Assembly (NCBI RefSeq): GCF_015209585.1
Contig: NZ_JADEYR010000003.1
Location: 124,001-188,000, forward strand
DNA length: 64,000 bases
Direction: 5' to 3'
Source: Brachybacterium epidermidis
Lineage (GTDB): Bacteria > Actinomycetota > Actinomycetes > Actinomycetales > Dermabacteraceae
The notes beneath the pieces are model-generated. The model had not been told where the DNA came from and did not search any database. It was given only the letters and a program-made list of their open reading frames with translations. Every line of letters starts with the position of its first letter. The first letter of the stretch is position 1. Shown here piece after piece: positions 26,464 to 35,668 of this stretch. Both the position numbers and the translations under genes were made by a program.

Positions 26464-27503
26464 GAGCGCAGCCCTCCTGTGCTCCCGTTCCCGCCTGCCT
26501 CGAGCAGGGAGGTCAGGAAGGAGCGGCAGGCCCGATCGGCGCCGCCTCGGCGCACGTCCAGCAACGGGACGGCGCCCGGGGCGCTGTCTCGGAACGACAT
26601 GGCGAGGGGGAGGCGCAGATCGGTTGCCACCTCGGAGGGCGAGAGCGGCCCGCGCCTGCGCACCGCCACGGAGGAGAGTCCGTGCGGGAGCGCCCACTGG
26701 CGAAGACGACGTGCGGCGGCCCGGACGGCGTGATCGGTTGCGGGAACCACGATGAGCAGACGGTCGAGGTGCGTCGCGGCGACGGGAACCAGAGCGGGGG
26801 AGAGGTCCACCACCACGGTGCCTCCAGCGGGCTCGAGGGCGTGGAGTGCGTGCTCGAGCCCCGAGGGGTCCGGGCCGGGGCCGTCGCCGGCGACCAGCAG
26901 ACGCACCTCGTCCACCACCGGCAGCGCCTGGCGCAGTGCTTCGCCGTCGGTGCTGCCGACGGTGGCCACGTCCTGCCAGCCGACATCCGGGTGCTGGGGT
27001 GCCTCCACCAGCAGGTCCAGCCCACCACCCAGCGGATCCGCATCCACCAGCAGCGCGTTGCCGTGGCGTGTGGCGGCCGCGGCCAGGCGGGCCGCCAGGC
27101 TGGAAGCACCGGCACCCCCGCAACCACCGACCACACCCAGCAGCAGGGAGCGGCGTCGGGGGCGGGCGGCACGGGCCAGATGGGTGAGCAGGGAGTCGGA
27201 CTCCGCCGGCAGCCGCAGCACTGCTCGTGCCCCGTTCTCGAGAGCGGAGCGCCACTGCTCCTGGCTGATGGTGGGCGCGTCCGTGAGCATCAGCAGTGCG
27301 GCCTCGGGAACCGTCGGCAGATCATCGGCCAGAGGCGTCTCCGCCTGGGCGAGCACGACCGCGACCGTGCTGGAGTTGGTCGATCCGGCGTCCACCAGTT
27401 CCAGGCCGACGGCGGTGGCATGGTCGTGGGCGAGTTCGCGCAGCGGGCCAGCCGGCCCCACCCATAGAGCGCACGTGCCCCGTTCCTGGACGCTGCCGTC
27501 CAC
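26460..27503 (-). CDS. ssd: CpaE/Ssd-like MinD-family protein
   Basis: P-loop ATPase-like protein of the Tad locus, about 347 residues as annotated. An N-terminal receiver-like domain (about 1-100) precedes a MinD-like domain starting at 'LLLGVVGGCGGAGASSLAARL', a deviant Walker A lacking the usual Lys-Thr, as in Rv3660c (Ssd, septum-site determining). It then has 'ALLVDADPLGGGLDLLVEA' and 'GGTVVVDLSPAL'. The protein probably positions the Tad machine or affects division. The start is uncertain: GTG 27503 gives a length close to Rv3660c, but GTG 27461 and ATG 27671 are also open and none has a good ribosome site. Confidence 0.78.
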   Translation of the reverse strand: MDGSVQERGTCALWVGPAGPLRELAHDHATAVGLELVDAGSTNSSTVAVVLAQAETPLADDLPTVPEAALLMLTDAPTISQEQWRSALENGARAVLRLPAESDSLLTHLARAARPRRRSLLLGVVGGCGGAGASSLAARLAAAATRHGNALLVDADPLGGGLDLLVEAPQHPDVGWQDVATVGSTDGEALRQALPVVDEVRLLVAGDGPGPDPSGLEHALHALEPAGGTVVVDLSPALVPVAATHLDRLLIVVPATDHAVRAAARRLRQWALPHGLSSVAVRRRGPLSPSEVATDLRLPLAMSFRDSAPGAVPLLDVRRGGADRACRSFLTSLLEAGGNGSTGGLRS

Positions 27504-27749
27504 GGGGGCTGCGGTGCATGCAGGCGGGGGAAGCGGGACCGGGGTCGGGGCCCCCGTGACCCAGGACGAAGGTCCCTGGTCGCGCCGGTGGCCCACGCCG
27601 AGGCCGCCGCTGTGGTGCCGGCGGCCTGCGATGGAGCGAAAGTGCTGGTCATGCGGCCATCGTTGCCGCATCCAGTGGAGGGCGACAGTGCTCCTCGCCG
27701 ATCGTGGACAACCCTGCATTGGGGAGGAACCCGAGGTCACGCACACCCC

Positions 27750-27778
27750 TTGCGCGCTCGCCCGGGGCGACGTAGTGT
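27750..27778 (+). promoter_or_regulatory. Promoter of candidate small RNA
   Basis: TTGCGC (27750-27755), 17-nt spacer, TAGTGT (27773-27778). Spacing and -10 are good, -35 is partial. It faces away from the Tad operon and no plus-strand gene follows. Confidence 0.5.
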
Positions 27779-27784
27779 GATCTG

Positions 27785-27952
27785 CACAACGACGAATACC
27801 GGCAACGGAACCCACGTGCGACTGGTCCCCGCAACGGACCGGCTGCGAGGTGTCGAAAGCGCCACCGCAGCCATCACACATGGCACGCCTGATCCCGTTG
27901 CACATGGCTCGTCGGGAGCGGCGCCGCGATTGATCGCGACGCCGCTCTTCTT
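27785..27952 (+). ncRNA. Candidate structured small RNA
   Basis: About 168 nt between a promoter and an intrinsic terminator. Predicted folds: GGTCC/GGACC hairpin (27824-27840); GGCTGC/GCAGCC with an inner GGTG/CACC stem and a GAAA-containing loop (27841-27872); GCCAT/ATGGC (27870-27884 region); then the terminator. The region between the Tad ssd gene and xth carries the 6C/B11 small RNA in M. tuberculosis (from memory), but the six-cytosine loops of that family are absent here, so homology is not claimed. A 17-codon ORF (start near 27879) ending inside the terminator is an alternative reading. Confidence 0.5.
27916..27952 (+). terminator. Intrinsic terminator of candidate small RNA
   Basis: 15-nt arms (27916-27930 and 27933-27947) with one mismatch, followed by TTCTT. 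A T-rich tail is rare in this genome, and it points to the plus strand. Confidence 0.75.
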
Positions 27953-28046
27953 GTGCCTGGGCTCGTGGCCCGGCGCCCCGTGCCCGGTCTCCGTCCGCTT
28001 CCCGGGCCCGATCTCGCTCACCCGTCGCCGACGACGGGACGGAGCC

Positions 28047-28847
28047 TCAGAACTCCAGGTCCACCACCACCGGGGCGTGATCGGAGGCGCCCTTGCCCTT
28101 GCGCTCCTCACGGTCGATGAACGACCCGGTGACCGCTTGCTGCACGGCCGGGGTGCCCAGCACGAAGTCGATGCGCATCCCCTCCTTCTTGGGGAAGCGC
28201 AGCTGCTGGTAGTCCCAGTAGGTGTACACCCCGGGGCCGGGGTTGTCCGGGCGCACCACGTCGGCGAAGCCCGCATCGACCAGCGCCTGGAAGGCGGCCC
28301 GCTCCGGCTCGGTCACGTGGGTCTTGCCCTCGAAGAACTCCATCGACCACACGTCCTCGTCGTGCGGCGCCACGTTGAAGTCACCGACGAACGCAACGCG
28401 CGCCTGCGGGTCCTCGGCGAGCTCCCGTGCGCCCTCGGCCCGCAGGGCGTCCAGCCAGCGCAGCTTGTACGCGAAGTGGGGGTGGTCGATCTCGCGGCCG
28501 TTGGGCACGTACAGCGACCAGATCCGCAGACCGTCGCCCACCACAGCGCTGATGGCCCGCGCCTCGGCCACGCCGGTCTCGTCCTCCGGCCATACGGGCA
28601 CCGCCGGCAGCTCGGGGCGCACGTCCTCCAGGCCCACGCGGGAGACCAGCGCCACCCCGTTCCACTGGTTCAGGCCGTGGGCGTGGACCTCGTAGCCGGC
28701 CTCCACCAGCTGGGTGAGGTCCAGCTGGGCGGGCTTGGCCTTGGTCTCCTGCAGGGCCAGCACGTCGACCTGATGGCGGTCGAGGAAGGCGAGCACACGG
28801 TCCATCCGGGCACGCAGGGAGTTGATGTTCCAGGTGGCGATGCGCAT
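28047..28847 (-). CDS. xth: Exodeoxyribonuclease III
   Basis: AP endonuclease/3'-exonuclease of base-excision repair, 266 residues. EEP-fold motifs: ATWNINSLR (4-12), ALQETK with catalytic Glu34, 'SLYVPNGREIDHPHFAYKL', 'VAFVGDFNVAPHDEDV' and the C-terminal 'RIDFVLG' and SDHAPVVVD. ATG 28847 starts directly at the first strand; a longer reading from 28898 would run into the divergent SDR promoter. The 540 nt downstream before ssd hold the candidate small RNA and the Tad upstream region but no other gene I can support. Confidence 0.94.
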   Translation of the reverse strand: MRIATWNINSLRARMDRVLAFLDRHQVDVLALQETKAKPAQLDLTQLVEAGYEVHAHGLNQWNGVALVSRVGLEDVRPELPAVPVWPEDETGVAEARAISAVVGDGLRIWSLYVPNGREIDHPHFAYKLRWLDALRAEGARELAEDPQARVAFVGDFNVAPHDEDVWSMEFFEGKTHVTEPERAAFQALVDAGFADVVRPDNPGPGVYTYWDYQQLRFPKKEGMRIDFVLGTPAVQQAVTGSFIDREERKGKGASDHAPVVVDLEF

Positions 28848-28917
28848 GGCCCCGATCCTACGGGCCGTGAGCCCGTGGCGGCCTGACGATGGCTCCACCT
28901 GCGATTACCATCTGGAC

Positions 28918-29769
28918 ATGGCGCGCGCACTCGTCACCGGATCCACCTCAGGGCTGGGGTTGGAGTTCGCCTGGCAGCTGGCCGGGACCGGCCACCACCT
29001 GGTGCTGGTCGCGCGCAACGAGGACCGCCTGCGCACCATCGCCGCGCAGATCCGCGACGTCCACGCGGTCGAGGTCGAGGTGCTCGCGGCCGATCTCTCC
29101 GACCGCGCCCGGCTGGACCGAGTGGCCGTGCGCCTGACCGACCCGGTGGACCCGGTCGACCTGCTGGTCAACAACGCCGGCTACGGGCTTCGGGGAGGGT
29201 TCCTCGAGATCGGCGTCGAGGACCACGAGAAGCAGATGGACACCCTGATGCGGGCGGTGCTGGTGCTGTCCCACGCGGCGGCGCGCTCCATGGTGCAGCG
29301 TCGCCGGGGCGCCATCATCAACGTCAGCTCCTTGGCCGGGTACACCACCGCCGGCCCGTACGCCGCCTCCAAGAGCTGGGTCACCGTGTTCACCGAGTCC
29401 CTGGCCGCGGAGCTGAAGGGCACCGGGGTCAGCGCCACCGCGCTGCTGCCCGGGTTCGTGCAGACCGAGTTCCACGAGCGGGCCTGCATGAACATGGAGG
29501 GCCTGCCGCGGGTCACCTGGCTGAAGGCCCCGTTCGTGGTGGAGCAGGCCCTGAAGGACGCAGCCCGGGGCACGGTGCTGTCCATCCCCTCGGTGAAGTA
29601 CCGGACCGCAGGGGAGGTCTCCCGCATCGCACCGCGCTCACTGGTGCGGGCACTCACCTCCCCGAACTGGTACCACCGGCTCCAGCAGAACGCGGTGGTG
29701 CGCTCCCGACGGCGTGCCTCCCGCCGCAACCTTCATGCCCCCTGGCAGCGCGAGGACCCGCCGCAGTAG
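28918..29769 (+). CDS. Short-chain dehydrogenase/reductase
   Basis: NAD(P)-dependent oxidoreductase of the DltE/YqjQ-like 'classical' SDR group, 283 residues. Cofactor motif TGSTSGLG (7-14), NNAGYG (85-90), catalytic Ser in NVSSLAG and YAASK (Tyr148, Lys152). The C-terminal 50 residues are basic and unconserved. Substrate unknown. TACCAT ends 6 nt before ATG 28918 and no ribosome site is present, so this mRNA is probably leaderless. Confidence 0.87.
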   Translation: MARALVTGSTSGLGLEFAWQLAGTGHHLVLVARNEDRLRTIAAQIRDVHAVEVEVLAADLSDRARLDRVAVRLTDPVDPVDLLVNNAGYGLRGGFLEIGVEDHEKQMDTLMRAVLVLSHAAARSMVQRRRGAIINVSSLAGYTTAGPYAASKSWVTVFTESLAAELKGTGVSATALLPGFVQTEFHERACMNMEGLPRVTWLKAPFVVEQALKDAARGTVLSIPSVKYRTAGEVSRIAPRSLVRALTSPNWYHRLQQNAVVRSRRRASRRNLHAPWQREDPPQ

Positions 29770-29841
29770 CTGCCCTCGCTGCGGTGCCGCTCCGGTCGGC
29801 TCCTGCCCGCTGCACACCGCGCGCCGGGCCATGCGCGCCAG

Positions 29842-29847
29842 TACCCT
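29842..29847 (+). promoter_or_regulatory. -10 box for leaderless pyrE mRNA
   Basis: TACCCT ends 7 nt before ATG 29855. Confidence 0.4.
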
Positions 29848-29854
29848 GGGGCGC

Positions 29855-30469
29855 ATGCCCGACACCACCCCCACCTCCGACCGCCCCGAGAGCTCAGGCC
29901 AGAGCTCCGCTCTCACCGCCGACCGGGAGCGCCTGCGCCGGTTGATCCGTGACCTCGCCGTGGTGCGCGGCCAGGTCACCCTGTCCTCCGGCGCCCAGGC
30001 CGACCACTACGTGGACCTGCGGCGCATCACCCTGCACCACGAGGCCGCACCCCTGGTGGGCCGCGTGATGCTGGACCTGCTGCGGCGCGAGGGCCTGGTG
30101 CCCGGCATCGACGCGGTGGGCGGCCTCACCCTCGGAGCGGACCCGGTGGCCACCTCGATCCTCCATGCCTCCGCAGCGCAGGCGGAGCACCCGCTGGACG
30201 CCTTCGTGGTGCGCAAGGCCAACAAGGCCCACGGCCTGCAGCGGCGCGTCGAGGGACCGGACGTCGCCGGCCGCCGCGTGGTCGCCGTCGAGGACACCTC
30301 CACCACCGGTGGCAGCGTGCTCACTGCCTGCGAGGCCCTCACCGAGGCCGGGGCCGACATCGCCGCGGTCGCCGTGATCGTGCATCGCTCCGACGCCTCG
30401 CGCCAGGCCGTCGAGCAGGCCGGTTACCGCTACCTGGCGGCCTACGACATCTCCGAGCTGGAGATCTGA
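29855..30469 (+). CDS. pyrE: Orotate phosphoribosyltransferase
   Basis: Converts orotate and PRPP to OMP in pyrimidine synthesis; 204 residues with a 25-residue N-terminal extension. Motifs: 'VTLSSGAQADHYVDLRRI' (orotate-site loop), 'VVRKANKAHGLQRRVEG' (mobile catalytic loop) and VVAVEDTSTTGGSVL, the PRPP-binding loop with both acidic residues. It converges on the zinc peptidase gene with only 9 nt between stop codons. Stands alone, away from the other pyr genes. Confidence 0.93.
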   Translation: MPDTTPTSDRPESSGQSSALTADRERLRRLIRDLAVVRGQVTLSSGAQADHYVDLRRITLHHEAAPLVGRVMLDLLRREGLVPGIDAVGGLTLGADPVATSILHASAAQAEHPLDAFVVRKANKAHGLQRRVEGPDVAGRRVVAVEDTSTTGGSVLTACEALTEAGADIAAVAVIVHRSDASRQAVEQAGYRYLAAYDISELEI

Positions 30470-30478
30470 GGGAGGCGC

Positions 30479-31402
30479 TCAGACCTCCGGGACGGCGAAG
30501 GTGTCGCAGGACTCCACGGTGCCCTTCTCGTAGCCCGTGATGAACCAGGCCTGACGCTGCTCGGAGGAGCCGTGGGTCCAGCTCTCCGGGTGGATGCCGC
30601 CACCGGCGACCTCCCCCTGGATGTGGTCGTCGCCCACCGCAGCGGCCGCCGACAGACCGGAGGCGATGTCCTCCTGGGTCAGCGGCTCCAGCATCCGCAC
30701 CCCGTCCTCGTCGACGGTGTTGGCGGCATGGTGCGCCCACACCCCGGCGTAGCAGTCAGCCTGCAGCTCCAGGCGCACCGCATCGGACTGCGGTCCGGTG
30801 TCCTGCCGGTTCGCCCGCTGCATGGAGCCCTGCAGGTTCTGGATGTGATGGCCGTACTCGTGGGCCACCACGTAGATCTTGGCCAGCTGGCCCCCGTCGG
30901 CCCCGAACCGGGACTCGAGCTCGCCGAAGAAGGAGACGTCCACGTAGATGCTGGCGTCGGCCGGGCAGTAGAAGGGGCCCACGTCGCTGGTGGCCGGGCC
31001 GCAGCCGGTCTGCACCTGGCCGGTGAACCCCTGCCCGCCGGGCTCGACGAACTCGATGCCCGAGGCGGGGGCGAGCTCGGACCACAGCGAATCGGCCGAT
31101 TCGATGGTGGCCTGCACCAGGCAGTCGTCGCGCTCGTTCGCGTCCTGACCGGTGTCGCATCCCTCGAGCGTGCCGCCCTCGGCGACAGGGCCCGGCTGCG
31201 GCTGGCTGCCGCCGAGCAGGGCCCCCGGGTCGCCCCCCATCAGCATGTAGACCAGGATCACGACCAGCAGCAGGCAGCCACCGCCGCCGCCGATGGCGAC
31301 GCCGCCGCCACCGCGCCCGGGGCGGAACCCGCCGCCGAAACCGCCGCCGCCGCCGCGAGAGACGTTGTCAGAGCGGATCTCCGCGTTGGGATTGAAGGTC
31401 AT
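30479..31402 (-). CDS. Neutral zinc metallopeptidase (YpfJ type)
   Basis: Membrane-anchored metalloprotease-like protein, 307 residues. A Gly/Arg-rich cytoplasmic segment (15-42, runs of Gly) precedes one membrane helix (about 43-56). The extracellular domain has HEYGHHIQ (181-188, HExxH) and the third ligand region LELQADCYAG (211-220, Glu212), with paired cysteines (82, 94, 134, 146) suggesting disulfides. Family activity is not well defined. TACTCT ends 6 nt before ATG 31402, so a leaderless transcript is likely. Confidence 0.88.
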   Translation of the reverse strand: MTFNPNAEIRSDNVSRGGGGGFGGGFRPGRGGGGVAIGGGGGCLLLVVILVYMLMGGDPGALLGGSQPQPGPVAEGGTLEGCDTGQDANERDDCLVQATIESADSLWSELAPASGIEFVEPGGQGFTGQVQTGCGPATSDVGPFYCPADASIYVDVSFFGELESRFGADGGQLAKIYVVAHEYGHHIQNLQGSMQRANRQDTGPQSDAVRLELQADCYAGVWAHHAANTVDEDGVRMLEPLTQEDIASGLSAAAAVGDDHIQGEVAGGGIHPESWTHGSSEQRQAWFITGYEKGTVESCDTFAVPEV

Positions 31403-31624
31403 GGCCACAGAGTAGACGAGCGTCACGTCCGGGGGTATCGGTTCACCGACGCGCCTGACGCCTGGTCGAGCACCGGCGGGCATGACCGGATGAGGTGGAT
31501 GCGGGCAGTGCCACAGCCCGATCCGAGACGGTGCCGCCTACCATGGGCCAGTCCGCTCGTGCATCTGCCGGGGGGAACGCGCGAGAAGTCCGCCCTCGCG
31601 CCCCGAACTCGGAGGAGCTGCTGC

Positions 31625-32305
31625 ATGAACATCGTCGACTGGGCCGTGGAGACGATCGACCGTTTCGGCGCCTTCGGTGTCGCCCTGCTGATCTTCCTGG
31701 AGAACGTCTTCCCCCCGATCCCCTCCGAGGTGATCCTGCCGCTGGCCGGCGTGACCGCCGCCGGGCCCAACAACACCTACGCCGGCATGCTGATCGCCTC
31801 GATCATCGGCTCGGTGACCGGGGCATGGCTGCTGTACGGCCTGGGCCGACTGTTGGGTCCGGAGCGCCTGCGCTGGGCGTTCATCCACCTGCCGCTGCTG
31901 AACGTGGACGACTACGACAAGACCGTCGACTGGATGGACAAGCACGGTCAGAAGGGCATCTTCTTCGGCCGCATGGTGCCGGGGGTGCGCTCGCTGATCT
32001 CGATCCCCGCGGGCCTGTACAAGATGCCCTTCTGGATGTTCACCCTGCTCACCGCCCTGGGCAGCGCCATCTGGAACACCATCTTCGTGACCTTCGGCTA
32101 CACCCTGGGCAGCAACTGGACCGTGATCGAGCCCTACACCGATGTGATCTCCAAGATCGTCTACGCGATCATCGCGATCGCCCTCGTGTGGACCCTGATC
32201 AAGCTGATCCGCCGCGAGAAGCGCCGCAGGGAGCTGGGTCTTCCCGATCCCGACGAGGAGCAGAAGAAGGAGCTCCGTGAGAAGGGGGACGATGACGCAC
32301 GCTGA
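31625..32305 (+). CDS. DedA family membrane protein
   Basis: 226 residues, four to five membrane segments, with the DedA/VTT core: 'IFLENVFPPIPSEVILPLAG' (acidic residue and double Pro of the re-entrant loop), 'GRMVPGVRSLISIPAGL' (the conserved Arg-rich FxRxxPxxR-like motif). Members flip or scramble lipid carriers such as undecaprenyl phosphate and support membrane homeostasis. The C-terminus is charged. A GGAGG-like site precedes ATG 31625, and TACCAT at about 31539 is a candidate -10 box. Confidence 0.9.
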   Translation: MNIVDWAVETIDRFGAFGVALLIFLENVFPPIPSEVILPLAGVTAAGPNNTYAGMLIASIIGSVTGAWLLYGLGRLLGPERLRWAFIHLPLLNVDDYDKTVDWMDKHGQKGIFFGRMVPGVRSLISIPAGLYKMPFWMFTLLTALGSAIWNTIFVTFGYTLGSNWTVIEPYTDVISKIVYAIIAIALVWTLIKLIRREKRRRELGLPDPDEEQKKELREKGDDDAR

Positions 32306-32936
32306 GCCCGCCCAGGAGCGCGAGGTCGGCGTCGGCCCCCACCCCGAGCCCTGGCCCGAGGACCCGCACCTGGATCCGGAGCTGCTGGCCCACGGCGACC
32401 GCCGCAACGTGCTGGACCGGTACCGCTACTGGCGGCGCGAGGCGATCATCGCCCACCTCGACACGTCCCGCACGGCCCTGCACGTGGCGATCGAGAACCT
32501 CGAGCACGACGCCAACATCGGCTCGGTGGTGCGCACCGCCAACGCCTTCAACGTGGCCGCCTTCCACATCGTCGGCAGGCGGCGCTGGAACCGCCGCGGT
32601 GCGATGGTCACCGACCGCTACCAGCACGAGCTGCACCATCCCGATGCAGCCTCGCTGGCGGCCTGGGCCCGTGCGCAAGGACTGTCCATCGTGGCGATGG
32701 ACCTGGTGCCGGGAGCGATGCCCATCGAGCACACCGCATTGCCGCGCGACTGCCTGCTGGTGTTCGGCCAGGAAGGGCCGGGTCTCAGTGAGGACCTGCT
32801 GGCAGCAGCGGACCAGGTGGTGGGCATCAGCCAGTTCGGCTCCACCCGCTCCATCAACGTGGCCGCCGCCGCGGCGATCGCCATGCACACCTGGGTGGTG
32901 CAGCACGTGGACGTGCCGCGGGGACCGCTGGCCTGA
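32292..32936 (+). CDS. SpoU/TrmH-family RNA 2'-O-methyltransferase
   Basis: SPOUT methyltransferase, 214 residues. The three family motifs are visible: 'ENLEHDANIGSVVRTANAF' (motif 1, catalytic Arg), 'LVFGQEGPGLS' (motif 2) and 'ISQFGSTRSINVAAAAAIAMH' split here as motif 3 (SINVAAAAAI). The knotted C-terminal fold binds SAM. Target could be tRNA or rRNA. It overlaps dedA by 14 nt and is probably translated by coupling; an alternative start GTG 32277 is in frame. Confidence 0.88.
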   Translation: MTHAEPAQEREVGVGPHPEPWPEDPHLDPELLAHGDRRNVLDRYRYWRREAIIAHLDTSRTALHVAIENLEHDANIGSVVRTANAFNVAAFHIVGRRRWNRRGAMVTDRYQHELHHPDAASLAAWARAQGLSIVAMDLVPGAMPIEHTALPRDCLLVFGQEGPGLSEDLLAAADQVVGISQFGSTRSINVAAAAAIAMHTWVVQHVDVPRGPLA

Positions 32937-33074
32937 GCGGCTCTCCGGGCTCGGCTCCGCCCACCGGCTCACGCAGCATCGCTCTGACAGATCTGCGACG
33001 AACGACGTTTTGGCGGGAACGCCTCCGCTCACCGGTCCGCCCTCCACGGGAGGGCAGCTGCCTAGAATCGCAGG

Positions 33075-33173
33075 ATGCTTCCCGAGGCCACGCGCCGTCG
33101 TATCCGCTCCAGCGCCCGCGACGGCGCTCGCCGCCCGGAAGCCGCCCGTCCACGCGAGCAGCAGGCGGTGTGA
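33075..33173 (+). CDS. Possible 32-residue leader peptide
   Basis: Short Arg/Ala-rich ORF whose TGA overlaps the ATG of the next gene (TGATG). TAGAAT ends 6 nt before its ATG, so it would be read from a leaderless mRNA and couple translation into the membrane-protein gene. No homology recognised; it may be only spacer. Confidence 0.3.
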   Translation: MLPEATRRRIRSSARDGARRPEAARPREQQAV

Positions 33174-33709
33174 TGGCGGGGACCAGCGACGAGACGGTCG
33201 AGATCGCCTCGGAGCACCTGGCCTCGCGCATGAGGTGGCGGTCGCACAGCTGGCTGTGCCTCATAGGCGCGGTCGCGTGGCTGGCGCTGTGGATCCTCAT
33301 CGAGGAGCGGATCGAGCAGGGCGCCGCTTGGACCTCGCCTCTCGCGGGCACGGGTCCGCTTCCGGGCGCGGCGCTGGAGAAGCAGAGCAAGGATTCGCAC
33401 GCACCCGGTTCCGAAGGTGGCGGCAGCGGCAAGCATGTCGAGTCGGCGGGAGCCTTCGACATCCGTACGTTCATCGGGGCGCTGATCGGACTGTTCGGCC
33501 TGATCGTCCTGCTCACGGGCCTATTCGGGTTCAGTCCCGAGGAAGCAGCCAAGACCGGTGGTGTGAACGCGAACCTGTGGGCCGGTATCGCGATGATCGT
33601 GTTCGCTGCGCTGTTCGCGGTGTGGTCGAAAGTCGACCCGATCCGATTCGTGGTGCAGGACAACGCGGAGGGCGCCGAGGAGGAGCGGGACTTCGCCGCG
33701 CTCGACTGA
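33173..33709 (+). CDS. Hypothetical membrane protein
   Basis: Not recognised. 178 residues with three hydrophobic stretches: about 28-48 (LCLIGAVAWLALWILIEE), 101-122 (IGALIGLFGLIVLLTGLFGF) and 136-155 (LWAGIAMIVFAALFAVW). A Gly/Ser/Lys-rich hydrophilic loop of about 40 residues lies between the first and second, and the tail is acidic. It lies alone between the SpoU and fba genes. Codon use appears slightly less GC-biased than in its neighbours, which could mean recent gain. Confidence 0.65.
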   Translation: MAGTSDETVEIASEHLASRMRWRSHSWLCLIGAVAWLALWILIEERIEQGAAWTSPLAGTGPLPGAALEKQSKDSHAPGSEGGGSGKHVESAGAFDIRTFIGALIGLFGLIVLLTGLFGFSPEEAAKTGGVNANLWAGIAMIVFAALFAVWSKVDPIRFVVQDNAEGAEEERDFAALD

Positions 33710-33937
33710 CGTCGGCCCGTACGGTGTTGCGCGTGCACCCTGAGTGCGCGCTGTGCCGCGGGGTCGTGAGTGGCCGATCCGCGGGGCTGAGACGCAGGCC
33801 ACTCCCGGAGCCCGCGGGACCCTCCCCGGGGGCGGCCCGGGGCCACTGTGGAACAATGAACAAGGACGAGCGATCCCGTGTTGCATCATTGCGCCCGAGG
33901 TCGTCCCAGCAGTCTCTTCCTGAAGGAGAAATACCCC
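33710..33937 (+). other. fba upstream region
   Basis: 228 nt without a gene. It ends in a strong ribosome site (GAAGGAGA, 8 nt before ATG 33938). An ACAAT-containing -10-like element lies near 33852. No clear operator. Confidence 0.3.
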
Positions 33938-34966
<1,029 letters not shown>

Positions 34967-34997
34967 CACGCACTCCCTCCGCCACCCGGCGGAACGA

Positions 34998-35032
34998 GAC
35001 GGGGGCATCCACCAGCGGTGGGTGCCCTCGTC
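34998..35032. terminator. fba / DUF2516 bidirectional terminator
   Basis: 16-nt arms (34998-35013 and 35017-35032) with two G-T wobbles and a 3-nt loop, between convergent genes. Confidence 0.75.
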
Positions 35033-35047
35033 GCTGTTCGACTCAGC

Positions 35048-35368
35048 TCACCAGCGGTTGCCCTGCGCCCTGCGCATCACGGACTTCAGGGCCGGCAGCA
35101 CGTCCGCCAGGAAGATCCCGGCGATCACCACGCCGATGATCATGAACAGCATCGAGGTGCCGCCCCGGCCGATCGGGTACGGAAGGGAGAGGAAGCCCAG
35201 CAGCATCGACACCCCCGTCAGCACGCACCAGAACACCTTGGTGCGCTTGCCCGCGGCCACGTAGGCGTCGGACCGGAAGCGGATCGCGTTGACGAACGCC
35301 CAGACCTCCAGGGCCAGCAGGGCGAGGGCGAGCACAGCGAAGATCCACATCTGGATGGCAGCGATCAT
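35048..35368 (-). CDS. DUF2516 family membrane protein
   Basis: 106 residues with three predicted membrane segments ('IAAIQMWIFAVLALALLALE', 'VFWCVLTGVSMLLGFLSLP', 'MLFMIIGVVIAGIFLADVLP') and a basic C-terminus. The 'AFVNAIRFRSDAYVAAGKRTK' loop is typical for this actinobacterial family of unknown function. Confidence 0.85.
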   Translation of the reverse strand: MIAAIQMWIFAVLALALLALEVWAFVNAIRFRSDAYVAAGKRTKVFWCVLTGVSMLLGFLSLPYPIGRGGTSMLFMIIGVVIAGIFLADVLPALKSVMRRAQGNRW

Positions 35369-35434
35369 CGCGCCAGGATAGTCGGATCGCCCGCATCCAC
35401 CCTGGCAGCCCGGGCGGGCAGGAGGAGCCTTCCG

Positions 35435-35668
35435 CTAGGGCCGTCGGCGCTCCGGATCGGACCGGTCGGTGATCAGCAGTTCCAGGGCCTCCGTGGTCGC
35501 CGGCGGCTCCACGGCCTTCATCTCGCGGGTCAGGGGACGCGGGCCGATGGACTCCCCGTCGGCGGCGATCAGGAGGCTGGGCAGCAGGCGCTTGGCGTCC
35601 TTCGCCTCCAGACCGGTGGCCTGCAGCAGGTCGATCGCCAGGGAGCGCAGCTGGATCACGAGCGTCAC
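35435..35668 (-). CDS. Hypothetical protein coupled to FUSC gene
   Basis: Not recognised. 77 residues, soluble, mixed charged. GTG 35668 overlaps the stop of the FUSC-type gene (GTGA), so it is translated by coupling and may be an accessory of the exporter. Confidence 0.6.
   Translation of the reverse strand: MTLVIQLRSLAIDLLQATGLEAKDAKRLLPSLLIAADGESIGPRPLTREMKAVEPPATTEALELLITDRSDPERRRP

Noticed and set aside
27290-27652. Alternative N-terminus of Ssd in another frame (ATG 27652), implying a frameshift
   Set aside because: The annotated frame alone gives a protein of the expected length, so no frameshift is needed.
27785-27952. Direct assignment of the small RNA to the 6C family
   Set aside because: The defining loops with six or more cytosines are absent; only the genomic position is similar.
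27588-28886. 432-codon plus-strand frame over the small RNA and xth
   Set aside because: It is antisense to xth for most of its length and has no family character.
28822-28917. Upstream start for the SDR gene
   Set aside because: It would overlap the divergent xth start; ATG 28918 begins exactly at the Rossmann strand and has a correctly spaced -10 box.
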